The position numbers and the translations under genes are program-made. Below, piece after piece: positions 34,152 to 46,672 of a stretch of DNA of 64,000 bases. Below the pieces are notes generated by a model. It made no database searches. It was not told the origin of the DNA and saw nothing but the letters and a program-made list of their open reading frames with translations. Source of the stretch: Isoetes taiwanensis (lineage: Eukaryota; Streptophyta; Lycopodiopsida; Isoetales; Isoetaceae); assembly GCA_021234155.1 (NCBI GenBank), contig JAJEKV010000177.1:186001-250000 (forward strand), read 5' to 3'. Every line of letters starts with the position of its first letter. Positions within the stretch are counted from its first letter, which is position 1.

Positions 34152-34885
34152 TTAATGCGGGTCGCAAGACTCATGTCTTGTCGCGATTAAGGTTACCCGC
34201 TTAAGCGTGGATAGTGCAAAATTGAATCTTCAAAATGTTGCACTATCTTTGCCTCACCGCCTCTTGCATTGCCCGCTAGCCTGCCCGTGACTCTAAAGTC
34301 TCGCTCTATAGGCCTCACATAACTTCACGCACCAACCGAAAAGGCGAGGGGCACGGGGGGATTAGGAGGCCGAGACCGCTTACTACTGAAGTGTCTAATC
34401 TCCCTTTAACGCTCTTCTCTCCACCTCCTTCCTATCCGCTTTCTTCTTTTCTTCGCTACCTTTTGTTCCTCCTCCTTCCTTTTCCTCTTTTTGTCTTCCC
34501 TTCTCTTCTCTCACGGCCAGTTACTTCCTGATGAACCTTCTAAGGTGCGCTACCTCCGTGGCTCTCGGACTGTCACTGCTCATCCCGCCGAGGATTTCCG
34601 GTGGGTCGCTCAATGGTCTGCTTGTTCTGCTTCTTTGGATCTCCCGCTCTATTTCTTCGTACACCTCCCTGCGTCTCTTAAGTCCATGGAGTTCGGTGAT
34701 GTGGCCTCGTCCTCCTCCACCGGCCGGTTGAAGACATCGATCAAATCGAGGTGTCTTCCTCTTCGTCCCGGCGACCCCCCTCTTATGAGCCTCTCCGCGA
34801 AGCATCTTCCGAATGATCTCCTTACCGATTAAGCGTGGTTTTTTCGCTGGCGGCGCTTCCTTTTGATCTGTTTGGTTCGGGCCAT
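34152..34885 (-). pseudogene. Histone H3-like accessory gene, inner copy 1
   Basis: The ATG at 34885 opens MARTKQ, the beginning of the H3 tail, before the frame is disturbed. The C-terminal half is visible as scrambled H3-fold pieces ending in a VTLIATRHESCDPH stretch and a TAA at 34152-34154. TATA box at 34988-34997. The gene is shorter than in the outer copy (about 730 versus 1240 bp), mainly in the charged linker. Base-level errors prevent a clean translation. Confidence 0.75.
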
Positions 34886-34987
34886 GTTTTCTGGATCGTC
34901 AATCGGATAAAAGCGTAGAAAGATCGCCCTAAATTGGGGAGAGCCGGATTTCTAGGGCTTGGGCGAAAAAAATGAGGGGTTCTATAT

Positions 34988-34997
34988 CTATTTATAG
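34988..34997 (-). promoter_or_regulatory. TATA box of the H3-like gene, inner copy 1
   Basis: CTATAAATAG on the minus strand, 103 bp upstream of the ATG at 34885. Confidence 0.65.
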
Positions 34998-35101
34998 CTT
35001 GGGGAATTTTAGGTCAAAACTCAAGTTGCTCTGCTTTTAACATGCTAAGGCACCAATTTATCTAAAACTTATACTTATTTCAGACTTTTTCTACCCATTG
35101 G

Positions 35102-35354
35102 TCTCACAAAATTGGCCTGCTCCAATACTAATGTTTAGTTTTATACCGGTAGCGAAATGTGAGATCTCATACATTTCTAGGGTTTTAGGTAATTAAAACA
35201 TGCTATTCTAACTAATTCCTACCTTAGAATTAGCCTTACCACATTATTTATCTCAAATTCATCATGTTTTGGTGTTCTTGGCTCGATGTCTCATAGCTTA
35301 GCCTCGCTTCAAAACAAAAAGTTAGTTTTATGACGACGAGGCCGAAATGTGAGA
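35102..35354 (-). repeat. Hairpin pair 5' of the H3-like gene, inner copy 1
   Basis: Hairpins 35102-35164 and 35289-35354 with TCTCA(C/T) and GTGAGA arms. The second has the inner stem GCCTCG / CGAGGC. Position matches 63453-63517 and 63665-63729 of the outer element. Confidence 0.68.
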
Positions 35355-35543
35355 CCACCTCACTTGGAAAATTTTGGCTCGTTCTTTTTAATCTTGTTAA
35401 ATTCCAATTCACTTAATTGTTACTAGCTTAGCATAACTACAAAGGTGAGAAAAATTTTTCCCACTTTTCGAGGCTTGAGGATCCTATCAAGTTAGTACTA
35501 TCGAACATGGTCGCTTGCTTTGCTCTTGGTCTCCAAGAACATT

Positions 35544-35554
35544 GCTCGATACCA
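35544..35554 (-). promoter_or_regulatory. Primer-binding site, inner copy 1 (disturbed)
   Basis: Minus strand TGGTATCGAGC next to LTR2. It equals the iMet site TGGTATCAGAGC with the CAG reduced to CG, an example of the CTG/CAG disturbance. Confidence 0.8.
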
Positions 35555-35555
35555 C

Positions 35556-37124
35556 CGTGGACGCCCCTACTGTCGTATATCGATTGCACTCACCGTGATA
35601 CAAACAGAGTTCTTCCCCACACCAGCTCCATGCGTCTGGTCGGGCCCTCCACATATCACTGCACCCGTAACGAGTCTCAGTGGGGAGAGTGAAGGTGTCA
35701 TTCTACCCCGTCTCCCTCAGGGCCTACCTAGCTGCGGAAGCGTAAACATACATGTCAGTAGCACATACATCAACATCCTGTGACCATCTCAAGGATGGTC
35801 CCCTCATATCTGCATAGACAAAGATCAAAGACATCACATAGGGGATCCTACCCAAGGCTCGGACTCAAAGGATGATCGACGGCTTGGGTCTCCGAAGAGT
35901 TCAAGGCATGCAATTCATGGCAATGGATTTGGTCGGCATAAGAACATGGCATAGGGTTGTCCACTCCATCCGCCCCTCCCCCTGCACACTTTGCGAGTAG
36001 GCTGAAAAGTGTTGGGACTCGATCAGAGCCGGCACGGATGCATAGCCGAAGGGGCTATTCCCCTCGGTCTCATCCTCCCATTCCCGGATGGGGCAGGTAG
36101 GGATCACTCCCTCCGAGATCTACATGCTAACTCAAGGTGACTAGAGGGCCACCGCCTCGTGATTCGACCGAACCCACTGGAAAGTGTACACCACTTCACG
36201 GGTGTCGAGCCCATGCCTTACCCGCACTCGGTGGTAAGCCATTAGACCTAGTCACAATGATCCCCTGGAAGGCTTTACACACCGTGGGGATCGCTCAAGA
36301 GTCGACACATGAACCTCCTTTTTAGCCGGGCCTGCCCCTTCACCCACAACCCTGTGGCTCTTGTACACGTGCCGAATCTACAAAGTGTGCTAGAGAGGCT
36401 ACTCTAGGAGCATCAACTACAAGCTTTAGGGCCTCTACCCCCTTCCCAATACAAGGAGTTCACGAAATACATCATCCAAATATATCACGTAAGAACTAAA
36501 GAACTAGATCCAATCATAGAGTTAGGTTCTTTAGTTAGTGTCCCAGATCTAAGATCTAGATAACTATTATGGGCAATTTAATAGTCTAAACCTCACCGAT
36601 TCTATGACTAGAAGACGGTTTAAGCTATTAAATTGACCAAATACCTGATCCTTGAGTGGCTCCTCCCGACTGAAGTTCAACCATCCCGGCCGAAATGATC
36701 AATTCGTGGAAACCGATGGCGCAATTAAACTTGGGCGTCTGGGAGGCGGTTTTGGCTCCCGGGCAGCCAAAACCGAGCTCTAAAACCCTAAGGGACGAAA
36801 AACTAGCAAGCTAGGGTTTTCCTACCCTAAATAGACATGGGGTTTAGGCTAGGGTTTCCAATTACCCAATTTGGCATGTGGGATAATTGGAAAGGCCCCA
36901 CTTGCCTTTAGTGGCTAGGTGGCAAAATATGCCAACATGGAAAGGTGTGCCCTCATTAATGTGCACATGTGCACATTAATAATATATGAACACTCCTAGC
37001 AAGTTGCCCCCTAGGGCTACTTTTACCGCTATCCGTCCGCATGCATCGCCAATCGGGGTGGCGTGGTACGCTGACGGGGCATAATGTACGCCCCGAGCGT
37101 GATAATCGTGGCCGGAACGCCACA
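35556..37124 (-). repeat. LTR2 of the concatemer (shared by both inner copies)
   Basis: It serves as the 5' LTR of copy 1 and the 3' LTR of copy 2. The left terminus is disturbed (CGTGGACGCC for TGTGACGTCC). A clean patch of about 150 bp lies at about 35650-35790, and the rest is noisy. Palindrome at 36955-36980. Confidence 0.9.
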
Positions 37125-37137
37125 TTCTCCCCACCTT
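37125..37137 (-). promoter_or_regulatory. Polypurine tract, inner copy 2
   Basis: Minus strand AAGGTGGGGAGAA beside LTR2. Confidence 0.85.
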
Positions 37138-37986
37138 GAAATGATGTCGTCCGCAAAGATCGCGGGTCTCCCCACCTTGGGATCTTCCTAACCTCGCAAC
37201 CCCGCAATCAACGTGATACCTACAATATAATCTTTATACATTTATCGCGATTACTCTAAGGTAATTACTTTTAGAACATTATTACGTTATTATATTATGG
37301 AATACTTATCAATTCATAACACCATTAACAAGTTATTCACTATGTTAAGTTAGACAAAATTTCAGCATTTCATATCTATAATTACTGTCCGAGGTACTCT
37401 TCATTCCTTGCAACACATTCCAACAAAACTTGTGTTGCAAGTCTTCGTAGCTCGACCTCCTTGCCCTCCTGAGCTCTCACCGCCTCGCAGTCGACACTAC
37501 GCTAGTACCGCTTTTAATTGTTTAATAAATTTTGGTTATATGGTGACCACCCCACCTATCTACATGAATGCATGGCTAATCTCCCTACAGAAAGAGGATG
37601 AATCTTCCATAATGGCCGGGGAGACAGCGCCTATATGCCTATATGCCGCTCATGCCTACACCTCTAGTTGCCCAGCGTGGAGGATATCCTTCTCGCGTGG
37701 GGGCGTGAAGGATGGATTCCTCCTATCAAAGCATATATGGGGCTAAAGGTGCTTTCCCTATCAATGCATTCCTTAATGACCTCTTTTCTCTCGAGGCCGT
37801 CTCCTTCCGTGGGACCAAGTAGACTTTCTAATCTACCTTCCACTTTCGCCTGTAAGCGAAACGCGGTCATGCCTACATTGACATTACACCACGCCCTAGA
37901 GATCACCGTAGTGGTCTCATCATCGGTAACTTAAGATGCGACCCATACCAAGCATAGGTTGCATGCGTGATTAATCTATACAAGAA
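37138..37986 (-). other. 3' untranslated region, inner copy 2
   Basis: Noncoding; aligns with 26068-26897. Confidence 0.6.
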
Positions 37987-38340
37987 TTAACCTACGCACT
38001 TCGACATGCCCGAGCCGATTTCTTCCTGAGATGACCTTTGCCGCCCCATTGCTCCATAAAACCGTGGGTACCGCTTTACCAAATCCTTCTTAAGTACCCA
38101 CGCCGCGTCTTCCACCGGCAAGTGTTTCCACTTGACCAAGTATTGAGGAACTCCGACCTCCTTTGTCTTCTTGAAAGCTTTATCAAGAATCATTTCGAAC
38201 TATTTCCAAATGCTCCTCCGCCATTTCCAACAACGTTGGAGGTCCAAAACTTCGCCCTGATTTGGAGTATGCTTCTTCAACAAACTCACGTGGAAGACCT
38301 TATGAATCTTTAGGTGTCTTTGGCAATTCTAACTTGTAGG
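37987..38340 (-). pseudogene. Chromodomain end of pol, inner copy 2
   Basis: MILDKAFKKTKEVGVPQYLV then KWKHLPVEDAAWVLKKDLVK. One short shift (TKEVGVP for TRRSEFL) lies within the chromodomain. It is otherwise as in copy 1. Confidence 0.8.
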
Positions 38341-39350
38341 ATTGATTACCTACTCTTTGATTATTCTCAAGGGTCCAGCCCACCTTGGAGCAAGCTTCTT
38401 GCAATTGCCAATCTCGAAGCCGCCGCTTCACCTTTATCTTGAGCCATACATCATCTCCAACTTTGAACTCTCTTACCGCTCGATGCTTATCGGCGATGCT
38501 CTTTTGTCGACTTCTTGCTGCTAGCGGATACCCTCGAACCTCTTCCACGAAGCTCTTGATATCGGCCAACATCCGCTGCGAAACTTCTACTTTTGACACG
38601 GGGTTGTGCCAAGTGTCTGGAGTTAGGCACTGATAGCCATAATTGATCATAAATGGCGACATTTGGGACGATTCCTGCTTGGTGCTATTGTATGCAAACT
38701 CCACCAAGTGAATAAATTCTTCCCACATACTTTGCTTATTCCGGACATAGTTTCAGTAGCATGTCTTCTAAGATCCCGTTGGTCCGCCTCCGGCCCGCCA
38801 TCCGTCTCGAGGATGATGATACCGCGCTCATGGATAGCTTGGTCTGAATTGTCGCAAAGAGGTCTTGCCAAAAGGCACTCATGAACTTCGATCTCTGTGG
38901 GAGATAATCTCCCTTGGCATGCCATGAAGCCCGAAGATCTCTTTGGTGAAGAGCTTTGTCAGATCCATAGTCAGACTCGTGGTCCCGCAAGGCACAAAAT
39001 GTGCCATCTTTGACAACTTGTCGACCACTACCATCAAGGCATCCTTGCCTCTCATTTGTTCTTGGAGTCCCGTGATGAAATCCATGCTGATTACCTCCCA
39101 CTTAGCGCTTGGCAATCGCTAATGGCTCTAATGCCCCTGGAATTCGAAGCTGCTCTGCCTTCGTCTGCTGGCATAGCTGACATTCCTTGATGTAGCGAGC
39201 TATTTGCTTCTTCATTCCTGGCCAATAATAGCTGCTGCGCACTTTGAAATATGTTTTCATGAATCCCGCATGGCCAGCTATTGGGGCAATTGTGCGTGTC
39301 ATGGAGGATCAACTTCCTTACACCGATGATTCGCACGCACAACTTGTTCT
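38300..39350 (-). pseudogene. Integrase, inner copy 2
   Basis: The best integrase of the inner copies. 38728-38300 is open over 142 codons: MWEEFIHLVEFAYNSTKQES, MINYGYQCLTPDTWHNPVSK, then FKVGDDVWLKIKVKRRL. Upstream are LTMDLTKLFTKEIFGLHGMP and REIISHRDRSS at 38879-39115, with a disturbed DRDPKF motif. The zinc-finger part lies at 39102-39342 (AGFMKTYFKVRSSYYWPGMK and ECQLCQQTKAEQLRIPGALE). Confidence 0.82.
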
Positions 39351-39375
39351 TATGGTATAACAGTTGCCTTCCTTC

Positions 39376-40040
39376 TTATAATGCTTGAAGGCCTCCCCTC
39401 TTTATCCGTGTTCTAGCCTCCTTAGAGAGGCTTGCCCATACTTCCCTCGAATCCACATCCGCTGGCAAGGACTCTTCAATCCTCTTACCAAAGTCATTTG
39501 GAGAGCGCCGAAATTGCGCTGCAATGCACTCTAGTTGTCGGGGATGCCTTGAAAGCATCTGCTACCACATTGAGTTTCCCCGCTTGTAGACTATATCAAA
39601 GTCGTTATTCCTCGAGGAACTCCATCCATCTCCGCTGCCTCAGTTGAGGTGTGGTTTAGCGTGAATACATATTGGAGGCTCGATGGTCCGATCCAATTGG
39701 AACTTCCTTCCCAAGAGATAATGCCTCCATATTCTTAATGCCCCGACAACCGCAAGCAATTCCCGATCGTGCGTTGGGTAGCGTCTCGGCGTCGCTTCAT
39801 TTTTCTCTGAATCATACGCTACCACACTCTTCTTGCATAAGCACCGCACCTGAAGCTATCTTACTGCATCCGTTGCTACAAGCTTATCTTTCTCCCGTCC
39901 GTGAGGTTAAGATCACAAGTGTTAAAGCTTCCTTCAACAATTCAAATCCCTTTTGGGCTTTCTTGTGCCAATGCTCTACCCAATCTTTCACCTTCTCTGC
40001 CCTCGTCGTTCCCATTAATCCGGGGCTGCTATCTTAGCAA
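39376..40040 (-). pseudogene. RNase H, inner copy 2
   Basis: Pieces include VVAYDSEKNEATPRRYPTHD and [20 protein letters not shown] near 39700-39810, a FQLDRTIEPP piece where the outer copy has LDTDHQSL, and MLSRHPRQLECIAAQF near 39500-39558. Confidence 0.78.
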
Positions 40041-40745
40041 AGTTCTTCCACGAACTTCCCGTAGTACCACTAGCTAGACCGCCAGAAAACTTCCGACCTC
40101 GCGGCACATTCTTCGCCGCCACCGAATCATCTGCTTCAATCTTGGCGGGTCCGTCGAGATGCCTTCTGCCGAGATCACATGACCAAGGTATTCCACCTTC
40201 TTCAAGGCGGCGGCACTTCGACAACTTGGCGCATAACCGGTGCCTCCTCAACTTCTCTAGCACCCTTCTCAAGTGTTGCACGTGCTCTTCAAGGGATCTG
40301 CTATACACCAAAATGTCATCAAAGAAAACAATCACAAAGGTGTCGGGGAACTCCCCAAGATATCGCTTCATGAGCCTCATGAACGCTTGGGGCATTTGAT
40401 AAGTCGAAAAGGCATCACCGCGGAACTCATAATGCCCATACCGTCACGGCGAAGGCGGTCTTGTGGATATCCTCCTCCTTTATCCGTGATTCGATGATAA
40501 CCCTACCTTAAGTCGATTTTGAGAAGATCTTTGCTCCTTGAAGCTGATCCATCAAGTCGCCCCGATCTTGGAAGCGCATACTTGTTCTTAATGGTGTGCT
40601 TATTCAACCTGCCTATAGTCTATGCACATTCTCAAAGATCCATCCTTCTTCTTGACAAAAAGAATGGGCTCCCAAACGGCGTAGACACTAGGTCTAATGA
40701 AACCTAGGTCGAAAGCAGCCCTCGCGAATTCTTTAGCTCTCGGCA
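40015..40745 (-). pseudogene. Reverse transcriptase, inner copy 2
   Basis: 40395-40015 is open over 126 codons with [40 protein letters not shown] and VLEKLRRHRLCAKLSKC, so the YXDD-position motif FFDD is kept. The N-terminal half ([13 protein letters not shown]-type) lies near 40600-40660 in another frame. Confidence 0.82.
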
Positions 40746-41540
40746 ACTCCGCGTTGTCATTCTATATGGAGCCTTGCTTGTCGGTTTTGTTCCCCTGCTC
40801 GAGTGCTATCTCGCACTCGACTCCCCCTATAAGGAGGGAGCTGCTTGATCTCATCTCGAAAGAGATCGTGGAACTCCGTGATCAACTTAGCTATTTGCCT
40901 CGGCAACTTGTCGAGCATCTTGTCTTCTTTGCTTCCTTCCAATTCGGCTCACTAATCTCAAGCTTGAAGATGTATGCTACCCGCTCACTCTTGATGCACT
41001 TGAACAGTACCGCTTAGAAGACATACACCGCATGATGGGGACAACTTCTTTACCCGTTATCTCAATGATCTTGCCGTTGGGGTGTTGGGAAGGTCACCTT
41101 CCGCTTTCCACAATCAATAATGGCCCCCTGCTGGTCCAAGGTACTCCATACCTATTATCAAGTCATATTTGCCGATGCTCATTACCTCCTCCCCCATCCG
41201 GATCTTAATCCCTCGCAAGTCGATGTCAAAGTTGATTCTTTTTACCCGTGCGCCTTCTTGCTCCACTTGCTAAGACAACGGGCCTTGGCTTTGACTTTAA
41301 TGGTTTCAACTTCAACATTTGAACCATTCCGGGAGATGCAAAGTTATGGCTACTTCGAATCTATTAGGACTATAAATGACTTGGCCTTGGCCTTTCCCAC
41401 CGTGGAAATTACTTTATCGGGCTCTCTGCTTGCTCAGATCTATTGTGGCAAAGATATGACACTCACCCCGAATGTAGTCGCGGGCCTCCTCTGCCGCCGC
41501 CGCCGCCGACAGAGTGTCCCAATCTCCCAACTCGCTAGCG
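40746..41540 (-). pseudogene. Protease and linker, inner copy 2
   Basis: Linker pieces EGSKEDKMLDKLPRQIAKLI and [20 protein letters not shown] at 40757-40942; the remaining protease domain at about 41000-41400. Next to it the frame 41806-41414 runs from the end of gag into the protease start (EEARDYIRGECHIFATIDLS), which shows that gag and protease share one frame in this family. Confidence 0.78.
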
Positions 41541-42851
41541 CCGCACTCATGACATATGGGCGGGTTTGTCAGTCCTATGGCCTGGCTGGAAACACCCGGA
41601 AGCAAAGCCGCTTTTCTATGCACTCCCATCTCTTTTCCTTGGGCATGGCTGCGTGAAAGGATCGCCTTTGCTTTGGAGTAGTTTGACCCTTCTGTTTGTC
41701 TTTGAAGGACACACCTTCTTCTCCTGCTTTGTTTCCCCTTGATTGCCACTATATGGGGCTCTAGCCGGTCCCAGGGCCGGCTGTTCTGGGCTAAAAGCGC
41801 TGTCATTTTGCCTTTATCTTGTAATATCTTGTTGCCTCTCGCCTCGCTATTCTCGAGGTCCTGTCCCTTGCAAGCTTATTGCCTTGGACTCGCCCGATCA
41901 CCGCTTCTAGGGTTTATTGCCCTTACAAGCTTTAGGATCTCCTCATTCGGACCTTCAATGTAGCTTTCCACTTTGCATGCTTCTCACCTAACTTTGGCAC
42001 ATCTGACCTTAGCCTCATAAATTCCTCGTGTATTTCTCAGACCGACTTGTTGCCTTGCTGCAACCTCGTAAACTGGCCGCATCATACCGGACTTGTGCTC
42101 TCTTGGAACGTAATGGCGCTTTGAAGGCTTTAGCAAACTTCTTGAACCGCAAGCATCCCCGCTTAAGCCATGAGCCTTGCATAGCCCCTTCCACCAAATG
42201 CGTCTTTGCCCTTCGTGTTATTTTGCCACCCTCGCCTTTATCCTTATCCTTCATACCATAGGCATTGCCGTGATTCGGCCATCTCGTCCAAGCCAAGCCT
42301 CTCGCTTCCATACGACCTGTTCTCGCCTGGCGAGAATTGCTCGAGCTTTCCCGGCCTTCCAAACATTTCCCAATGCGCGAGTCTACTTTCTTCCGTAGTC
42401 GAGGTTCTTGTGTCCTTTGTCGTCCCTCCCGGGTGGTTCCTCGCCTTTCGTCGCGCTCTGACTTGGTTCTCGCTCTTCTTCTTCCTCCCGGACCTGAGTC
42501 CGACCGAGCTTGAGCTCTGAGGAGTCCAAGCTGGGGACCTTCCTCTCTTGCTCCTCTTCCCCGCTCTACCGTTTCTCCGAGCCGATGCTTTGCGGCTTGA
42601 GCTTGGCGTTACCAATCGAACCCCGCTTCCCGCTTAGAAAGCGGCTAGCAAGGCCTTTATCCGCTCGAGGTCTCATCCTCATTTGCGATATTTCTTCTTC
42701 CTCGAGTCATTTGTCCAAACTCTTCAAGCGTGTTCCTTTTGCGGGGCGTGGCTGGCTGCTCTGCTCCCTCCGTAAGTTCCCCAAGTTGTCGCTCTCTGGC
42801 GCTTTTAGGCCTCTAGCTGCATACACAAGTGGTTCATATCTACATGGTTAG
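41541..42851 (-). pseudogene. gag, inner copy 2
   Basis: Contains KRSKRGRSPAWTPQSSSS and a KKKSENQ segment near 42440-42580, a KTHLVEGAMQGSW piece near 42170-42210 where the outer copy has ARIWWKGYAKAHG, and a disturbed zinc-knuckle region near 41555-41620 (ICHECG near 41550). Frames break often. Confidence 0.72.
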
Positions 42852-42999
42852 TTTTCCTTGCTTTCTTGCATTATTTATGTTTGTTGGCATGGTTGAGGGG
42901 ACACAAAATGTATCAACAATAACATTTATAGTGCAAGAGAATGTTATATTTATATTTTATATTACACTAATACAAGAACTTGCAACTAATCACTAATCA

Positions 43000-44536
43000 C
43001 TTCGTTGATGCCTGTGAAGATGGATTATCCTCCAAGAACTTTTTCACTTGGGCTTTCCCACTTTAATGGCCCAAGTTCCTAAGAACATTGGTGGAGATCC
43101 ACCCCGAATGCTCTTGCTAAATCTTCTATTCTCATGGTGGGAGGTGTAAGTCGCTGCCACGTCAGCGGCCTTTTGCTGCCTTTGAAGGTATGGCGTAAGT
43201 CGAAGACGCCGAGTGCTACCGCTTTTTTCACCAGGATTGCATACTCGATTTAAGGGGTAGCCGTGCATGCCGTAATCCCCGAGTGCAATCAGCAACGATA
43301 CTCCTTCCTCGCCTGCGGGGGTGAACTTCCTGGTGGATAACCGCTATTCTTCCATCCATCGGCAATGGCGGTGTAGCGTAATGACTGCAATGCTATGAGA
43401 TGGGTCCTCGGCCACTCGGTATCCACTCTGTGTCGCGCCAAATCATCAACCTCCACCGCGGGTGAGCTCCCCCAGTAGTCCTTGATTTTTGCTCAAGCCC
43501 TCCCGAGGTCGAATTCGCCTTCCCTATCCCTGGAGGTTCTCGGACGAAGCTTGCCGTTAGGATGTTTGAGGTCGATAGCGGATCCCCATCTGCTCCTCCG
43601 AGAGCAAGGAACTCTTCCTCCGTCCGGTAGCTTGTTCTCGCCTTGTGCGCCTCCATGATCCGGGCCTCGATGTTCTTTGTAGGCTTGGATGTGGGAGGTA
43701 AACTCTCCCGCAAGTGTCGGGCTTCCCCTTACTTGGAGGGGAAAGTCAGACTCTCCTCGGACGATGAAGTCGCCCAAGTCCGCTCTTCCCTGAGTTGGTG
43801 CAGCAACTCTTCAGTCGGTACTCCCTTTCCCCTCGCACTCACCGAGGTTTTGAATGTCGCCAGAGTAGAAACTCCTCACCTTCGATAATGGGAGCCGGGC
43901 TTGTGATGCCTAACCCGGGGGTGGCGCCGACTCGAGAGTCTGCCGGGCTTCGAGTCTTGCCACTCGGGGCTCGCTTGTCGCCGCCCTCTGGCTTGGTCGA
44001 GCTCAACATCGTCTTCCTCCTCCCTCGGATTCCTCGCTTCATCCGAAGTCTTCTTCCCTTCCCTTCCCGCCCCGCTCATACTGTGTGAGGAGCCGCTTGT
44101 TCTCGGCACGCTACGGCTAATGGATCCACGCCCATGGGGAATAGAGGTTTCCCCACAATGTTCTCGCACGGTGGGTGAGAAAGATTGCCGTGGCAAATGT
44201 TGAAAGAGAAGTACTTGGTCCCGGCTGGACAGCTAGGACCATTGGCTCGAGGTGTCGCGGTTTTGTTTGTGAGGTATTTGGCGATGTTCGGGACATCGCC
44301 TAATGCCGCCTCCTAGGACCGCCTAGGAACAAAATATCCTATACAAGGAGGGAGTTGCACTAGCGCCGGGTTCTACCCTAGCTTGGAACTCACCAAGACT
44401 CTACTATAAGCTGGGGTCGTGCAAGGGTTGCTTGACGCCTACCTCCTTCCTGAAAATCTGGAAGATTTGGTCGACGACCGGCCTCACATGAAGATGAGCC
44501 GGCGGCGCTCATCTCCTCGAAATCAGAAGTTGCCAT
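43000..44536 (-). pseudogene. Second accessory gene (unknown function), inner copy 2
   Basis: ATG at 44536, 114 bp below the TATA box at 44650-44659. GETSIPHGRGS and SFSPTVREHCGE pieces lie at 44120-44196. MGDFIVRGESDFPLQVRGSP with TLAGEFTS lies at 43690-43777. The family is not recognised. Frame breaks are probably largely technical. Confidence 0.7.
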
Positions 44537-44649
44537 TGATTAATTGCGAGAAGAAGGTAACAAATGGTTGCAAGAGCCTCGAGGGAGTTAGGAAATCGGC
44601 TAGAAGGGCAGGAGCAGATTTGTAGGGTGCTATGTGAGAAGTGACTGGT

Positions 44650-44659
44650 CTATTTATAG
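44650..44659 (-). promoter_or_regulatory. TATA box of the second accessory gene, inner copy 2
   Basis: CTATAAATAG on the minus strand, 114 bp upstream of the ATG. Confidence 0.65.
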
Positions 44660-44850
44660 AAAAGGGGAAACCCTAATTTTTTGGATGACTTGGAAATTTC
44701 CTAGGATTGGGTAATTCTAACTTATCCGAGGTCAAAATAGGAGTTTGAGGACTATAGGAGATGCTTGAACAAGGCTAGGTTACCTAAAAGATGCTATGCA
44801 AGAGGGTTGAAGGTGACTTTGACAAGTCCTCGTGAAGAATTGGTAAGAGG

Positions 44851-45110
44851 TCTCACAAATTTTTGCCTCGCTTCAATCCTAACTTTTTGTTTTGGCGACG
44901 AGGCGAGCTGTGAGACATCAGTCCCATTTTAATCAAAGATGTCCAACTTGGGTAAACTAATGGTGTAAGGGTGATGGGCTCATCAAATTAGGCGTAATCG
45001 ACCCCTTTATTTGGTCAATTTGGAGCTGTTTTGGTCAAAACAGGCGAGGTCTCACGACTTGCCGCTTCAATCCTAACTTTTGTTTTATGACGAGGGCGAA
45101 ATGTGTGAGA
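44851..45110 (-). repeat. Hairpin pair between accessory genes, inner copy 2
   Basis: 44851-44915 (TCTCAC...TTTTGCCTCG / CGAGGCGAGCTGTGAGA) and 45050-45110, as in copy 1. Confidence 0.7.
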
Positions 45111-45261
45111 CATCATGTCTCTCGGCTCCCAAATGTCCTATTTCACTTTGAAATAAAAGCTAAAACTTATTAATTTGCTCTAATTACTCAAGTTTATGTC
45201 ATCAAGGTACACAAAATTGCTCTATATTACAAAAATTTTTAATTATTTACAACAAAAGTTT

Positions 45262-46004
45262 CTAAGATGCTTCTCCCTATAATGCGGTCGCAAGACTCAT
45301 GTCTTGTCGCGATTAAGGTTACCAGCTTGCGTGGATAGTGCAGCCGTTGAATCTTCAAAATGTTGCACTATCTTTGCCTCGGCCGCCTCTTGCATTGCCG
45401 CCAGCTAAATGCGTGACTCTAAAGTCCGCTCTATAGGCTGCATAACTTCACGCACCAACCGAGCGAAAGGGGCACGGGGGGATTAGGAGACCGAAGCTGG
45501 CTTTGGAAGTGTCTAATCTCCTTAGCGCTCTTCTCTCCACCTCCTTCCTATCCGCTTTCTTCTTTTTCTTACGCTACCTTTTGTTCCTCCTCCTTCCTTT
45601 TCCTCTTTTTGTCTTCCCTTCTCTTACTTCACGGCTTCGTACTTCTGATGAACCTTCTAAGGTGCTACCTCCGGGCTCCGGACACATCACACCGCTCATC
45701 ACCGAGGATTTCCGATTTGTCTTGTCTGAATGAATACCTTGTTCCTGTCTGCTGGATCTCCCGCTCTATTTCTTCGTTACACCTCCCTCGTCTCTTAGTC
45801 CATGGAGTTGGGTGATGTGGCCTCGTCCTCCTCCACTGTTTGGTTGAAGACATCGATCAAATCGGAGGTGTCTTCCTCTTCGTCCAGAAGGCGAGCGACC
45901 CCCTCTTGCGAGCCTCTCACGAAGCATCTTCGAATGATCCTACGCCTCGGTGTTGGTGGTTTCGCTGGCGGCAGCCTTCATGCGGTCTGTTTGGTTCGGG
46001 CCAT
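45262..46004 (-). pseudogene. Histone H3-like accessory gene, inner copy 2
   Basis: The ATG at 46004 opens MARTKQTA and then RLPPAK after one disturbed codon, so the H3 tail start is kept. Further along, pieces of the H3 fold are legible in order: EIRHF, SFGLLIPPCPF, RLVREVMQ, AAMQEAAEAKIVQHFEDST and VTLIATRHESCDRI. The wording is diverged from the outer copy, yet the fold is the same length. TATA box at 46108-46117, hairpin pairs on both sides. Confidence 0.78.
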
Positions 46005-46107
46005 GTTTCTGGGATCGTCAATCGGATAAAAGCGTACCGAAAGATCGCCTAAATTGGGGAGAGCGGATTTCTAGGGCTTGGACGAAAAAAAATGAGGGGT
46101 TCTATAT

Positions 46108-46117
46108 CTATTTATAG
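46108..46117 (-). promoter_or_regulatory. TATA box of the H3-like gene, inner copy 2
   Basis: CTATAAATAG on the minus strand, 104 bp upstream of the ATG at 46004. Confidence 0.65.
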
Positions 46118-46218
46118 CTTGGGGAATTTTAGGTCAAAACTCAAGTTGCTCATTTAACATGCTAAGGCACCAATTTATCTAAAACTTATACTTATTTCAG
46201 ACTTTTTCTACCCATTGG

Positions 46219-46468
46219 TCTCACGGACTTTGCCTCGTTCCAATACTAATGTTTAGTTTTACGACCCGGTAAATGTGAGATCTCATACATTTCTAGGGTT
46301 TTTAGGTAATTAAAACATGCTATTTTAACTAATTCCTACCTTAGAATTAGCCTTACCACATTATTTATCTCAAATTCATCATGTTTTGGTGTTCTTGGCT
46401 CGATGTCTCATAGCTTTATACCGCGCTTCAAAACAAAAAGTTAGTTTTTGACGAGGCTGAAATGGAGA
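46219..46468 (-). repeat. Hairpin pair 5' of the H3-like gene, inner copy 2
   Basis: 46219-46280 and 46406-46468. Arms TCTCA / TGAGA or GGAGA, inner GCCTCG-type stems partly disturbed. Confidence 0.6.
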
Positions 46469-46660
46469 CCACCTCACTTGGAAAATTTTGGCTCGCTTCT
46501 TTTTAATCTTGTTAAATTCCAATTCACTTAATTGTTACTAGCTTAGCATAACTACAAAGGTGAGAAAAATTTTTCCCACTTTTCGAGGCTTGAGGATCCT
46601 ATCAAGTTAGTACTCTTTGGGAACATGGTCGGTGCTTTGCTCTTGGTCTCCAAGAACATT

Positions 46661-46671
46661 GCTCGATACCA
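46661..46671 (-). promoter_or_regulatory. Primer-binding site, inner copy 2 (disturbed)
   Basis: Minus strand TGGTATCGAGC beside LTR3; same CAG-to-CG change as copy 1. Confidence 0.8.
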
Positions 46672-46672
46672 C